DNA from: Roseiarcus sp963807735
GTDB taxonomy: Bacteria > Pseudomonadota > Alphaproteobacteria > Rhizobiales > Beijerinckiaceae
Length of the DNA: 64,000 nucleotides
NCBI GenBank assembly: GCA_963807735.1
Contig: CAWEDI010000016.1
Location: forward strand, 1-64,000
Reading direction: 5' to 3'
The notes below the pieces were generated by a model. The model was not told the DNA's origin and did no database searches. It worked only from the letters and a program-made list of their open reading frames with translations. The position numbers and the translations under genes were made by a program. This document shows, one piece after another, positions 16,809 through 26,688 of this stretch. Position 1 is the first letter of the stretch. Every line of letters begins with the position of its first letter.

Positions 16809-19800
16809 GGCTCGAACGGCTCGATCTCGCGCCTTACGGGCGCTTCGCCAATCGCACGCTGCCGTTCTCGGCCGATGCCGCGCTGCATGTCGTGTTCGGC
16901 GCCAACGAATCGGGCAAGACCACGACGCTGAGCGCGATCGGCGACCTGCTCTACGGCTTCCGCCGCGACACCGCCTATGGCTTCGAGCACGATCAAAGGA
17001 CGCTGCGAGTCGGCGGGGCGTTTCGGCTGCGCGACGGCTCGCGCCTCGCCATCCGCCGGCGCAAGGGCAACAAGGATACCCTGCTCGACGCGGAGGACCG
17101 TCCGATCTCCGAAGACCCTTTGCGGCGCGCGCTGGGCGGGATCGAACGCGAGACGTTCGAGAGCGAGTTCGGCCTGACCGCACAGGCTTTGCGCCGGGGC
17201 GGCGAGGCGCTGCTGCAATCGGGCGGCGCGCTCGCGGAGACGCTGGCGGCAGGCTCGGCTTCGCTCAGCGCGCTCAACGACCTCGGCCGTCGCCTTGCGT
17301 CGGAGGCTGACGCGCTGTTTGCGCCGCGCCGCGCCGGCGCCAAACCGTTCTATGTCGCCCTCGACCGCCACGACGCCGCGACGCGACGATTGCGAGACGC
17401 CGTCGTCGATAGCGACGAACTGGCGCAAGCCGAGGCGGCGCTGCTGGCGGCGCGGGCGCGCGAGGTCGACCTGAAGGCACAGCATCAGGAAAACGGCCGC
17501 GCGGTCGCGCGCCGCCGCCGCGCCCTGCGGGTCGCGGGAAAGCTCGCCGGGCTCGACGCGGCGACGAAAGAGATCGAGGCTTTTGGCGATCTCCCCGCCT
17601 TTTCGACGCCGAGGCTCGCCGAAGCGCGCGCGGCGCTCGCCGCAGACGCGCTCAAGCGCGCCGAACTGCAACGGCTCGCCGCCGAGGAAGCGCGCGACAA
17701 CGAAGCGCGCCAAGCGCTGGGGCTCGACGAGGCGCTGCTGGCGCGCGGCCCCGCTATCGACGCGTTGACCCAGCAACTCGGCGCCGTGCGCAAAGACGAG
17801 GAGGACCTGCCGCGCCGTGTCGGCGCACACATGCAGGCGCGCGCCCAGCTTGACGACCTCGCCCGCCGGCTCGGCCTCGCCGATCATGCCGTGCTGCTCG
17901 ATTTCACACCGTCCGACGCCGCTATGGCCGCCCTGCGCGCGCTCGCCGTCCAGCGGCGTGACAACGAGAAGGCTCACGCCGATGCCGTGCGGCGTCACGA
18001 GGCCGCGCTGGCGGAGCGTCGCCGCCTCGGCGACGTCGCGCCGACGGCGGTGATCGATCCCGCCCCGCTGAAGCGACGGCTCGACGGCTTCGCCGCCTCG
18101 CTCGCGGAGGCCGAGCGGCTGCGACGCGAACAAGCGCTGGCGGCGCGCGAGGCGCGCGCGCTCGCCGAGGAGGTCGCCGCGCTCGATCCCACCGTCGCCG
18201 ATCTCGACGCGCTCGCCCGCCTGCGGCTGCCCGATGCCGTGACGCTCGCCGCGCGCGAGCGCGACGAGACGGCGGCCGAGGAGGCGCGGCGGGCGGCGGA
18301 GCAGGCGCGCGACGCGGCGCGCAAGGCGATGGAGGCGGGCGCCGCCGATCTCGCCGCCCGCGAAAGCGCCGCCGCCGGCGCCACCCGCGCCGACTGGGAC
18401 GCCGCCCGGGCGCGGCGCGATGCGGCGCTGGCGCGGCTCGGCGGCGCGCTGGACGCGCCGGCGGAGCTGAGCCGCGAGCGTTTCGAAGCCGCGCGGGCGA
18501 TGACGCGCGAGGCCGACATGATCGTCGAAAGCGTGCTCGGCGACACCGCGCGGGCCGCGCGCCTGCAGGCCGCCCGCGAAACGCTGGAAACCCGCCGCGC
18601 CGAATTAACGCGCGCGGAGGCGGCGCTTGCCGCCGTGACGGAGGCCCGCGCTCGCGCCACGGCGGAAACGGCGGCGCTGTGGGCGCCGGGCGGGATCGCG
18701 CCGCGAGAACCCGCGGCAATGACGCGCTGGCGGGCGCGCGTCGCCGATGTGCTGACCCGGCGCGCGGGGCTGGAGACGCGCAAAGCCGAACTCGACGCGA
18801 TGGCCGCCAGGGTTGAGGCGGCGCGCGTGGCGTTGCTCGCCTGGCTCGCCGAAGCCGGCGCGGCGCCACCGGCGAGCGACGCGTTCGAGGAGGCGCATCG
18901 CGCGGCGCGGGCCCGGCTTGAAGGGCTCGTCGAACTCAAACAGGCGGCGCGGGACGGCGAGGCCGCGCGCGCCCGCTGCGAACAGGCGATCGCCGAGTGG
19001 GCGGTTGAGCGCGACAAGGCCGCCGCGGCGAGCGAGCGACTGACCGAATCCTGGGGGCCGGCGGTCGCCGCACTGCGGCTTCCGCCGCAAACCTCCGTCG
19101 AGGCGGCCGAGGCGGCGCTCGACGCCTGGACCGCGGTTCCGCTGCCGCGCCGCGAATATGAAGACACGACGCATCGCATCGCGGCGATGCGCGGCGACAT
19201 CGCGGCGTTCGAACGCGAGGTCGCGGCCGTTGCCGCCGCCGTCGCGCCGACGCTCGCGGGCGCGCCGGGGCGCGAGACCCTGCCGCAACTCGGCGTCGCG
19301 CTGGCCGCCGCCCGCCGCGCCGCCGAGGAGCGCCAGCGCCTCGACCGCGAGGCCGACCGGCGACGCGCAATCCGCCGCGACCTGGAGGCGGAGCGCGCCG
19401 CGCTCATCGCCACGCTCGCCGGCGCCCGCGATGCGCTCGGCGCGGCCGACGATGAAGCGCTCGCTACGGCGTTGGAGCGACTGGAGCGCCGCCGCGTGTT
19501 GGAGGATGAGCAGGCGAGGCTCCGCCGCGAATTGACCGAAAGCGGCGACGGGCTCGACGAAATCGCGCTGCGCGAAGAGGCGGCCGGCTTCGACCTCTCG
19601 TCCCTGCCCGCCGAAATCGACGTCGCCGAACAGGACCAGTCGCGGCTGCTGAACGAGCTCGGCGCGGCGACGGCGGCGGCGAGCGCGGCCGAAGCAGCGC
19701 GCGACGCTTTGACGCGGGGTCGCGACGCCGCCGGCGCCGCGCGCGAGCGCGCCGAGGCGGCGGGGGAACTCGTCGACATCGCCGAGCGCTGGCTCGCCCG

Positions 19801-20257
19801 CGCCGCCGCCGCCCGGCTCGCCGCCCGGGCGATCGAGCGCCACCGCGCCGCCGCGCAGGATCCGCTGATCGCCCGCGCCGGTGAATTGTTCGGCGTCGCG
19901 ACGGCGGGCGGTTTCGCCGGGCTCGGCGTCGGTTACGACGAAGCCGATCATCCGATCCTGGTCGCGCGTCGTCCTCTTGGTCAGACAGTCGAGGTCAAGG
20001 GCCTCAGCGAGGGCGCCCGCGACCAGCTTTTCCTGACGTTGCGCCTCGCCCTGCTGGAGCGCCGCGCCGGCGAGCCGTTGCCGTTCATCGGCGACGACCT
20101 GTTGGCGAGCTTCGACGACGAGCGGACGCGGCGAACGCTCAATCTGCTCGCCGAGTTCGGCGCCGGGCGGCAGACAATCCTATTTACGCATCATGCGCGG
20201 GTCGCGGAATTGGCGCGAAGCCTGAACGACAAACCGGTCGAGGTGCTCGAAATCTGA
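16805..20257 (+). CDS. SbcC/Rad50-type AAA ATPase (YhaN-like)
   Basis: The 1150-residue protein opens MRLERLDLAPYGRFANRTLPF and has Walker A GANESGKTTTL at about residue 36. It then has two very long Ala/Arg/Glu-rich coiled-coil arms (roughly 200-1000), and the C-terminal ABC signature region LSEGARDQLFLTLRLALLE followed by Walker B LPFIGDDLLASFDDER. This is the structure of SMC-like Rad50/SbcC proteins of the YhaN type. With the upstream nuclease it should clear DNA ends. The coiled coil is so Ala/Arg-rich that long spurious open frames appear on the other strand. The start overlaps the nuclease stop. Confidence 0.9.
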   Translation: MRLERLDLAPYGRFANRTLPFSADAALHVVFGANESGKTTTLSAIGDLLYGFRRDTAYGFEHDQRTLRVGGAFRLRDGSRLAIRRRKGNKDTLLDAEDRPISEDPLRRALGGIERETFESEFGLTAQALRRGGEALLQSGGALAETLAAGSASLSALNDLGRRLASEADALFAPRRAGAKPFYVALDRHDAATRRLRDAVVDSDELAQAEAALLAARAREVDLKAQHQENGRAVARRRRALRVAGKLAGLDAATKEIEAFGDLPAFSTPRLAEARAALAADALKRAELQRLAAEEARDNEARQALGLDEALLARGPAIDALTQQLGAVRKDEEDLPRRVGAHMQARAQLDDLARRLGLADHAVLLDFTPSDAAMAALRALAVQRRDNEKAHADAVRRHEAALAERRRLGDVAPTAVIDPAPLKRRLDGFAASLAEAERLRREQALAAREARALAEEVAALDPTVADLDALARLRLPDAVTLAARERDETAAEEARRAAEQARDAARKAMEAGAADLAARESAAAGATRADWDAARARRDAALARLGGALDAPAELSRERFEAARAMTREADMIVESVLGDTARAARLQAARETLETRRAELTRAEAALAAVTEARARATAETAALWAPGGIAPREPAAMTRWRARVADVLTRRAGLETRKAELDAMAARVEAARVALLAWLAEAGAAPPASDAFEEAHRAARARLEGLVELKQAARDGEAARARCEQAIAEWAVERDKAAAASERLTESWGPAVAALRLPPQTSVEAAEAALDAWTAVPLPRREYEDTTHRIAAMRGDIAAFEREVAAVAAAVAPTLAGAPGRETLPQLGVALAAARRAAEERQRLDREADRRRAIRRDLEAERAALIATLAGARDALGAADDEALATALERLERRRVLEDEQARLRRELTESGDGLDEIALREEAAGFDLSSLPAEIDVAEQDQSRLLNELGAATAAASAAEAARDALTRGRDAAGAARERAEAAGELVDIAERWLARAAAARLAARAIERHRAAAQDPLIARAGELFGVATAGGFAGLGVGYDEADHPILVARRPLGQTVEVKGLSEGARDQLFLTLRLALLERRAGEPLPFIGDDLLASFDDERTRRTLNLLAEFGAGRQTILFTHHARVAELARSLNDKPVEVLEI

Positions 20258-20332
20258 GCCGGCCGCCCCAAATGCCGCACGTTAGGGCGTTGTTCATCGC
20301 CGCGGCGGCATGAAAGGGGCGGAGGGCCGAAA

Positions 20333-20764
20333 GTGAGCGCCATCGAACCGACGATCGAAACCAACGCGCTGCGGCGACAGGTTCCCGCCTTCGCGGCGGT
20401 CGGCGCGTTTGGTTATGTCGTCGATTCCAGCCTCACCTACACGTTCGTGCGAGTCTTTCACCTTGATCCGCTGGTGGCGCGGCTGCCGGCCTTCGCCATC
20501 GCGACGGTCTTGAACTTCCTGCTCAATCGGCGGCTGACCTTCGGGTCGCGCGCGCCGTTCCTGCGCGCGTTCGTGCGCTATTGCATGGTGTGCGCGGTCG
20601 GGCTGGCGGTCAATTGGAGCGCTTATGCGCTGGCGCTGTCCGCCGCGGTTCGGCTCGGCTGGCCGGCGGGGCCGGAGACCTTGCCGCTGTTCGTCGCGTT
20701 CGGCACCGGCGTGGCGATGTTCGCGACCTTCTTCGGCTTCAAACGGTTCGCATTCCGGCCGTGA
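20333..20764 (+). CDS. GtrA family membrane protein
   Basis: A 143-residue protein with four transmembrane segments and the GtrA signature: FAAVGAFGYVVDSSLTYTFV at the start, FAIATVLNFLLNRRLTFGS in the middle, and FFGFKRFAF at the end. GtrA proteins are thought to flip undecaprenyl- or decaprenyl-linked sugars across the inner membrane for surface glycan decoration. The GTG start at 20333 has GGAGGG upstream. No cognate glycosyltransferase is adjacent. Confidence 0.85.
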   Translation: MSAIEPTIETNALRRQVPAFAAVGAFGYVVDSSLTYTFVRVFHLDPLVARLPAFAIATVLNFLLNRRLTFGSRAPFLRAFVRYCMVCAVGLAVNWSAYALALSAAVRLGWPAGPETLPLFVAFGTGVAMFATFFGFKRFAFRP

Positions 20765-20767
20765 GGG

Positions 20768-21433
20768 TCACGGCGCCGCCGGCGTCAAATCCTGCACGTG
20801 CTCGATCTTGGCGGCGAGGATGACGGCCTGCGTGCGGCTTTCGACCCCGAGCTTTTGCAGGATCGCCGAGACATGCGCCTTCACGGTGGCCTCGGAGACG
20901 CTCAACTCGTAGGCGATCTGCTTGTTGAGCAACCCCTGGCTCAGCATCATCAACACCCGCACTTGTTGCGGCGTCAGCGACGATAGCCGCTTCACCAGCG
21001 CGCTCGCCTCGCGCTCGGCGGGCGTCTTGGCGTCGAGATCGGGCGGCGCCCAATGGCCGCCGTCGAGCACCGTGCGAACGGCGGCGCGCATCGTCTCCAC
21101 GTCGAGCGATTTCGGCACATAGGCGGCGGCGCCGAATTCGAGACAATGGCGCATCACCGCGCGATCCTCGTTGGCGGAGACGACGATCACTGGCAGACCC
21201 GGCCGCTCGGCGCGCAGATAGAGCAGCCCGGAAAACCCGCGCACCCCCGGCATTGAAAGATCGAGCAGCACGAGGTCCATGTCGGGATGCGCTTCGAGCG
21301 TCGCGGCGAGACTGTCGAAATCATGCGCCTCGTGAATCTCGACGCCGGCGATCGCGCCACTGACGGTTTGGCGCAACGCGCCGAGCACGAGCGGATGATC
21401 GTCGGCGATCAGGATGCGCACGGCATCGCTCAT
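20768..21433 (-). CDS. LuxR/NarL-family response regulator
   Basis: The 221-residue protein has a receiver domain (ILIADDHPLVLGALRQTV with the acidic pair, phospho-acceptor Asp in LVLLDLSMPG, and the Lys in YVPKSLD) and a C-terminal LuxR helix-turn-helix (LSSLTPQQVRVLMMLSQGLL, AYELSVSEATVKAHVSAILQ). It should bind DNA when phosphorylated. The ATG at 21433 follows GGGAGGA; the extra in-frame sequence upstream is not supported. No histidine kinase is nearby, so its partner lies elsewhere. Confidence 0.9.
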   Translation of the reverse strand: MSDAVRILIADDHPLVLGALRQTVSGAIAGVEIHEAHDFDSLAATLEAHPDMDLVLLDLSMPGVRGFSGLLYLRAERPGLPVIVVSANEDRAVMRHCLEFGAAAYVPKSLDVETMRAAVRTVLDGGHWAPPDLDAKTPAEREASALVKRLSSLTPQQVRVLMMLSQGLLNKQIAYELSVSEATVKAHVSAILQKLGVESRTQAVILAAKIEHVQDLTPAAP

Positions 21434-21537
21434 GATTTCCTCCCTAGGCGCGTGTCCCCGCACCCTCCCGTCGACTACATGGCGCGTCTGTGACAAAAAG
21501 TCACGCGCAACAAGGCGGCAGCATTTCCGCGCGAGGG

Positions 21538-22719
21538 CTACTCCGCAGCCTCGCGCATCTGCGCACGTATGGACGCGCGCAGATCATCGATCACAATCGA
21601 CTGGCCGGCGCGCTCAATGCGCCAGAACGTCCAACCGTTACAGGCCGGCAGCCCTTGCACCAGCGCGCCGATCTTGTGGATCGAGCCGATCGCCGGCCCC
21701 GCCATCAACGCGCCGTCCGCCCGGACGAGCGCCCGATGGCGGCCGCTCGGATCGATCAGCGTCTCGCCGGGCCGGACCAGACCGGCCTCGACGAGGCTCG
21801 CGAAGGCGACCCGCGGCTCCGAGCGCTTCGTCGGCATCAGCGCCACCGCGTCGGCGGGAAGCGGCTCGACGGCGGCGATCCGCGTCCGCGCCGCCGCCGC
21901 GTAAGCCGGATCGCGCTCGAGGCCGAGATAATGGCGGCGCAGGCGCCGCGCCGCCGCCCCCGTCGTGCCCGATCCGAAGAACGGATCAAGAACAAGATCG
22001 CCGGCGTGGGAGGCCGCGAGCAGCACGCGGGCGAGCAGCGCCTCGGGCTTCTGCGTCGGATGGGTCTTCTTGCCGGCTTCGTCCTTGAGGCGTTCGGCGC
22101 CGGTGCAGATCGGCAGGAACCAGTCGGAGCGCGCCTGGCAATCCTCGTTGCCGGCCTTCAGCGCCTCGTAGTTGAAGGTGTAGCCCTTGGCGTCGGCGGA
22201 GCGCGCCGCCCAGATCATCGTCTCGTGCGCGTTGGTGAAGCGGCGGCCGCGGAAATTCGGCATCGGATTGGCCTTGCGCCAGACGATGTCGTTGAGAATC
22301 CAGAAGCCGAGGTCCTGCAGGATCGCGCCTACGCGGAAAATGTTGTGGTAGGAGCCGATGACGACGATCGTCGCGTCGCGCTTCATTACCCGCCGGGCTG
22401 CGCTCAGCCACGCCCGGGTGAACGCGTCGTAACTCTCGAAATCGGCGAACTTATCCCACTCATCGTCGACGCCGTCGACAACGCTCTGATCCGGCCGCGA
22501 CAGCCCGCCTTCGAGTTGCAGGTTGTAGGGCGGATCGGCGAAGACGAGATCGACGCAGGCTTCCGGGAGCCTGTCGAGCGCCTCGACGCAGTCGCCAACG
22601 AGCACGACGTCTCGTGGCGGGGCTTCATTCGTGACGGGGCGTCCGGCCGCGGCGATCCCAGTACGCAGTACCTGAAGCTGGGCGGGGCGGCGAGACGCAC
22701 CGACACGAGAAGTACGCAT
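21538..22719 (-). CDS. ccrM: Cell-cycle adenine methyltransferase CcrM (GANTC)
   Basis: The 393-residue beta-class N6-adenine methyltransferase has DPPYNLQLEGGL at residue 62 (motif IV), HPTQKPEALLARVL and DPFFGSGTTGAAARRL (AdoMet site), then the CcrM-specific C-terminal domain ending near WRIERAGQSIVIDDLRA. CcrM methylates the A of GANTC after replication and is part of the alphaproteobacterial cell-cycle circuit. The ATG at 22719 was preferred to the TTG one codon earlier. It follows rnhB in the usual order. The 167-base leader between the two genes holds one GACTC site (22874-22878), so self-methylation of its own promoter is possible. Confidence 0.96.
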   Translation of the reverse strand: MRTSRVGASRRPAQLQVLRTGIAAAGRPVTNEAPPRDVVLVGDCVEALDRLPEACVDLVFADPPYNLQLEGGLSRPDQSVVDGVDDEWDKFADFESYDAFTRAWLSAARRVMKRDATIVVIGSYHNIFRVGAILQDLGFWILNDIVWRKANPMPNFRGRRFTNAHETMIWAARSADAKGYTFNYEALKAGNEDCQARSDWFLPICTGAERLKDEAGKKTHPTQKPEALLARVLLAASHAGDLVLDPFFGSGTTGAAARRLRRHYLGLERDPAYAAAARTRIAAVEPLPADAVALMPTKRSEPRVAFASLVEAGLVRPGETLIDPSGRHRALVRADGALMAGPAIGSIHKIGALVQGLPACNGWTFWRIERAGQSIVIDDLRASIRAQMREAAE

Positions 22720-22886
22720 CAACGCTCACAGTGTTTACGCTTTACTCTACGCTGCCGGTCGGCTCGACGCCGTCGACGGCTCGTTTATGACGAGGCAAGG
22801 TAAAAGGCGGGTTAGCCCTACCGAATAAGCGGCGTCTCGTTTTCGCACGTCCGCCGCTTTACAATTTATATACGACTCTCAATTCT

Positions 22887-23528
22887 TCAGACTTCGTCGA
22901 CGATTGCGTCGGCGAAGGCGCATTTAAAGCTGCGCCGATGCAGCGGGGTCGGCCCAAGACGCTGCAAGGCGACCCGGTGAGCCAGCGTCGCATAACCGAC
23001 GTGGCTCGCGAAGCCGTAGTCGGGATAATGCGGATCAAGCCGCGCCATCAGCCGGTCGCGCGCGACTTTCGCGACGATCGAGGCGGCGGCGATCGACAGG
23101 CAGAGTGCATCGCCGTCGACGATCGCCCGCGCGGGACAGGCGAGCGGGTCAGGCACGTCGCGCCCGTCGATCAGCGCGAAATCGGGGCGGACCGAAAGCG
23201 CGGCGACGGCGCGCGTCATCGCGCGCAGCGTCGCGCCGCGAATGTTGTAGCGATCGATCTCCTCGGCGGAAGCGAACACGACCGAGACCGACAGCGCGCT
23301 TTCAAGGATAAGCGGGAACAGCGCCTCCCGCCGCTCGCGATCGAGCTTCTTGGAATCATCGATTCCCGGCAACGGCGGGGCGTTGCGCGGAAAGATCACC
23401 GCCGCCACCGCGACCGGCCCCGCCAGCGGCCCGCGCCCGACTTCGTCGACCCCCGCCACGAACCTCACCCCGCGCGGCAGAGCCTTGCGTTCGAAGCGAA
23501 AATCGAGCGGCGGCGCTTTCGCGATCAT
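22887..23528 (-). CDS. rnhB: Ribonuclease HII
   Basis: A 213-residue RNase HII. VAGVDEVGRGPLAGPV carries the DEG-type catalytic acids, SIVAKVARDRLM carries the conserved Lys-Asp helix, and HVGYATLAH is the usual C-terminal motif. It removes single ribonucleotides and RNA primers from DNA. Its ATG overlaps the stop of the upstream creatininase-like frame (23525-23527), which indicates transcription through that gene. Confidence 0.95.
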   Translation of the reverse strand: MIAKAPPLDFRFERKALPRGVRFVAGVDEVGRGPLAGPVAVAAVIFPRNAPPLPGIDDSKKLDRERREALFPLILESALSVSVVFASAEEIDRYNIRGATLRAMTRAVAALSVRPDFALIDGRDVPDPLACPARAIVDGDALCLSIAAASIVAKVARDRLMARLDPHYPDYGFASHVGYATLAHRVALQRLGPTPLHRRSFKCAFADAIVDEV

Positions 23529-24341
23529 CCCGCCAGGGGACCGGGCTTGAGGCGGCTGAGATCGAACGACAGCACGTCGCGCAGCAGGTCGATGAACGCC
23601 CGCGCGGCGTGGTCGGCGCAGGCCTCGCCCTTCTCGACGGTGGCCTTCGAGGCGTCGCCGGCGACGCCGGCCTCCGTCAGGTCGCTCGCCATCCAGCCAA
23701 AACCGATCGGCTGGGTGACGCGCAACTGCTTGAAATCCTGCTCGATGCCGATCGCGGCGCTGACGAAATTCTCGCGCGTCGCTGCATCTTCACCGCGTGC
23801 GGCAGGAACGCCAGCATCAGCGACGTCTCGACCTCGCCGCCGTGGATGCCGTGCGCGCGCTCCTGCGGGTCGAACATCCCTTCCGGCAGGCCGAGTCGCG
23901 ATCCAGGCCGCGTGGACAGCGAGCATCCGGTGCTTGATGCGCAATTCACGCGCGACGATGTCGATCACGGGGACGTTGCCGCCGTGCGAATTGATGAAGA
24001 CCAGCTTGCGGCAGCCGGCGCGCGCCACGCTGTCGCCGATCTCGGTCCAGGCGCGGATGAGGGTTTCATAGCGAGAACGTCAGCGTGCCGGGAAATTCGA
24101 ATGTGCTCGTTGGATTTGCCGATCGCCTGGACCGGCAGAAAGAGCACGGGCATGTCGTCGGGGGTGAGCGCGATCGCCCGGGCGAGATAGCCCTGGTTGA
24201 TGAAGGTGTCGACGCCGACCGGCAGATGCGGCCCGTGCTGCTCGATCGCGGCGACGGGCAGAACGGCGACGAACTTGCGCCATGTCGGCGGCGGCGAAAT
24301 CCCGCCAACTCCATTTCGGCCCAAAATTTCGAGGGCTCCAT
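23525..24341 (-). pseudogene. Creatininase family amidohydrolase, broken by several single-base shifts
   Basis: Reading from the ATG at 24341 the homologous protein is MEPSKFWAEME, then after a shift VAVLPVAAIEQHGPHLPVG with the E-QHGPHL metal site of creatininases. Next come FLPVQAIGKSNEHI, then FPGTLTF, then LVFINSHGGNVPVIDIVAREL in another frame (the HGGN metal motif), then HGIHGGEVETSLMLAFLP in a third, and finally GIEQDFKQLRVTQPIGFGW to a stop overlapping rnhB. I place shifts near 24307, 24276, 24100, 24071, 23901 and 23795; all but the last equal one extra base. The protein-level conservation is otherwise excellent, so the gene is either very recently lost or mis-sequenced. Creatininase-family enzymes hydrolyse cyclic amides such as creatinine or formamides. 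Confidence 0.75.
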
Positions 24342-24353
24342 GCGACGTCTCCT

Positions 24354-24743
24354 TCACCCCGCCCGCGCCGCGATCGCCTCGATCTCGACCTTGAACTCCG
24401 GCCGCGCAAAACCCTTGGACGACCATCAGCGTCGAGGCCGGCGGCGGGCTGCCCACGAATTCATCGCGCACTTTCATGTAGCCGCTCAAATATTCGGCGG
24501 CGCTCACATAGGCGTTGATCCGCACGAGGTCGGCCAGCGACATGCCGGCCTCGCCGAGGATCGCGACGATCGCGCGAAAGCACAGCCGCGCCTGCGCCTC
24601 GACGCTTTCGGGGACCGTCGCCGTCGCGCCCGATGCCGAGTTGGCCCGAGCAGAACAGATCAGCGCGCGCCCGGAGCGACTTCGACGCCATGCGCGTAAT
24701 TGGCGAACGGCGGATGGATCGTATTCGGGTTCAATCTGCGCAT
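24354..24743 (-). pseudogene. RidA/YjgF family protein, broken by single-base shifts
   Basis: From the ATG at 24743 (MRRLNPNTIHPPFANYAHGV) the protein continues in other frames as LFCSGQLGIGRDG, then TVPESVEAQARLCFRAIVAI, then LVRINAYVSAAEYLSGYMK, and ends EFKVEIEAIAARAG after another shift. This is a complete RidA-type protein of about 128 residues. RidA members deaminate reactive enamine/imine intermediates. Shifts lie near 24680, 24622 and 24410, each equal to an extra base. It sits 12 bases upstream of the creatininase frame on the same strand, so the two form an operon. Confidence 0.7.
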
Positions 24744-24861
24744 CGGGCGGCCCTTCGACGAACGAGGCGGACGGGGTTACCCCTTGCCAGCGGCGCAGGC
24801 AAGAATGATAATGGCGCCCGAGTTGCTGGCGCTCTCGGCCAGCCTTCTCGGCACGGAGCAA

Positions 24862-25869
24862 ATGATGAAACTGACCGGCGTTTGGCTCGCCGCGGGCCTC
24901 TGGCATAGCGGCGACTTCGGCGCTTCGCCGCCGACAAGGTCACGTTCGGCACCAACTGGCTCGCCGAGGCCGAGCATGGCGGCTATTATCAGGCCGTCGC
25001 GGACGGCACCTACGCCAAATACGGCCTCGACGTGACGATCGTGCAGGGCGGTCCGCAGGCCAACAACGGCATCCTGCTCGCTGCCGGCAAGCTCGACTTC
25101 TACATGGGCGGCGAGCATGCTCGAAGCGTTCGACGCCGTCGAGCAGAACGTCGCCGCTCGTCGTCGTCGCGGCGCATTTCCAAAAAGACCCGCAGATGGT
25201 GATGTCGCATCCCGGCGTCGGCTTGGACAAATGGCCAGGACCTGCCCAAGGCGACCGGCGTTCGTCGCCAAGAACGGACTGGCGCCTTCTACCATTGGAT
25301 GAAGACCGCCTATGGCTTCAAGGAGGACAACGTCAAGCCCTATACTTTCAATCCGCAGCCGTTCATCGCGGACAAGAATTCGATCCAGCAGGGCTACGTC
25401 ACCTCCGAGCCTTATCGCGGTCGAGAAGGAAGGCCACTTCAAGCCGAACATCTTCCTGTTCGCCGACTACGGCTACTCCACCTACGCGACGACGATCGAG
25501 ACCCGGGCGGAAATCGATCGCCAAGAAGCCCGATCTCGTGCAGCGTTTCGTCGACGCCTCGACGATCGGCTGGTACCACTATCTCTATGGCGACAACAAA
25601 GCCGCGAACGCGCTGATCAAGAAAGACAATCCGGACATGACCGACGATCAGATCGCCTTCTCCATCGCGCAAGATGAAGGAATACGGCCTGGTCGATTCC
25701 GGCGACACGCTGAAGATGGGCATCGGCGCGATGACGGACGCGCGCGTCAAAGACTTCTACGACGCGATGGTCAAGGCGGGAGTCGTCGAGCCCGGCGCTC
25801 GACTACAAGAAGGCCTACACCCTGCAATTCGTCAACAAGGGCGTCGGCCTCGATCAGAAGCCGAAGTGA
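24862..25869 (+). pseudogene. NMT1/THI5-type ABC substrate-binding protein, broken by single-base shifts
   Basis: A signal-peptide start (MMKLTGVWLAAGL) leads, across frames, to KVTFGTNWLAEAEHGGYYQA, YAKYGLDVTIVQGGPQANNG, LAAGKLDFYMGG, MVMSHPGVGLDKW, VKPYTFNPQPFIADKNSIQQ, ATTIETRAE, DLVQRFVDASTIGWYHYLYG, MKEYGLVDSGDTLKMGIGAM and YTLQFVNKGVGLDQKPK. This is a periplasmic binding protein of the SsuA/THI5 type that takes up pyrimidines, sulfonates or related compounds. I count extra single bases near 25112, 25153, 25235, 25416, 25515, 25672 and 25796, plus at least one in the signal region and a probable compensating pair near 25255-25285. The stop overlaps the ATPase start (TGATG). Confidence 0.8.
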
Positions 25870-26688
25870 TGAGCGCGACCTATCGGCGGACGCTCGACGT
25901 CCTGGCGGTCCGCGCGACGGCGCCCGCGCGCTGGTGCGCCTCGAAGGCGGTCTGCAAAACCTTCGCCAACGGCGCGTGGCGCTGACCGGCGTCGATCTCG
26001 ACGTCCGGCGCGGCGAATTCCTGTCGCTGCTCGGGCCGTCGGGCTGCGGCAAGTCGACGATCCTGCGCCTGCTGTCCGGGCTCACCGGCGCGACGAGCGG
26101 CTGGATCAACTGGCAGCGAACAGGAGCACGAACTCGGCTTCGTCTTTCAGGAGCCGACGCTGATGCCGTGGGCGACGGTCTTCGACAACGTCTGGCTGCC
26201 GCTGCGACTGAAAGGTCAGTCGCGCGCGGCCGCGCAAGTCCGCGATCGACGACGCGCTGGCCAAGGTCGGCCTCTCCGGCTTCGCCAAAGCCTATCCGCG
26301 CGAGCTGTCGGGCGGCATGAAGATGCGCGTCTCGATCGCCCGCGCGCTGGTCACGCGGCCGGCGCTGCTGTTGATGGACGAGCCGTTCGCCGCGCTCGAC
26401 GAGATCACCCGCAACAAACTCAACGACGATCTCGTCGCGCTCAAATGCGAACTCGACGCGACCGTCGTCTTCGTCACCCATTCCGTCTACGAGAGCGTCT
26501 ATCTGTCTGACCGCATCGTCGTCATGGCGCCGCGCCCGGGCCGCGTCGTCGCGGAAATCGGAATCCCCGTGCCGCTGCCGCGCGACGAGGATTTCCGCCT
26601 GTCGCCGCTCTATGCCGAGAGCTGCCGCGAGACCTCGGCCGCGCTGCATCAGGCGATGAGCCTGGAGCCGGGGAGCGCGGCGCCTTGA
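25869..26688 (+). pseudogene. ABC transporter ATPase (SsuB/TauB-like), broken by single-base shifts
   Basis: Frame-joined reading gives KAVCKTFANG, VALTGVDLDVRRGEFLSLLG, Walker A GPSGCGKSTILRLLSG, Q-loop GFVFQEPTLMPWATVFDNVW, signature LSGGMKMRVSIARALVTRP, Walker B LLLMDEPFAALDE, and H-loop VVFVTHSVYESVYLSDRIV, a normal nitrate/sulfonate-type ATPase. The last third (26317-26688) is uninterrupted. Shifts lie near 25950 and 25975 (these two compensate), 26115 and 26230. The stop overlaps the permease start (TTGA), so this was one tight operon. Confidence 0.8.

Noticed and set aside
17995..19779. 594-codon open frame on the minus strand
   Set aside because: Shadow of the Ala/Arg-rich coiled coil of the YhaN-like ATPase; composition is low-complexity Ser/Arg/Ala.
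25196..26320. 374-codon open frame over the binding-protein and ATPase genes
   Set aside because: It mixes correct and wrong frames because of the single-base shifts; only short parts match the ABC families, so it is not a real fused protein.
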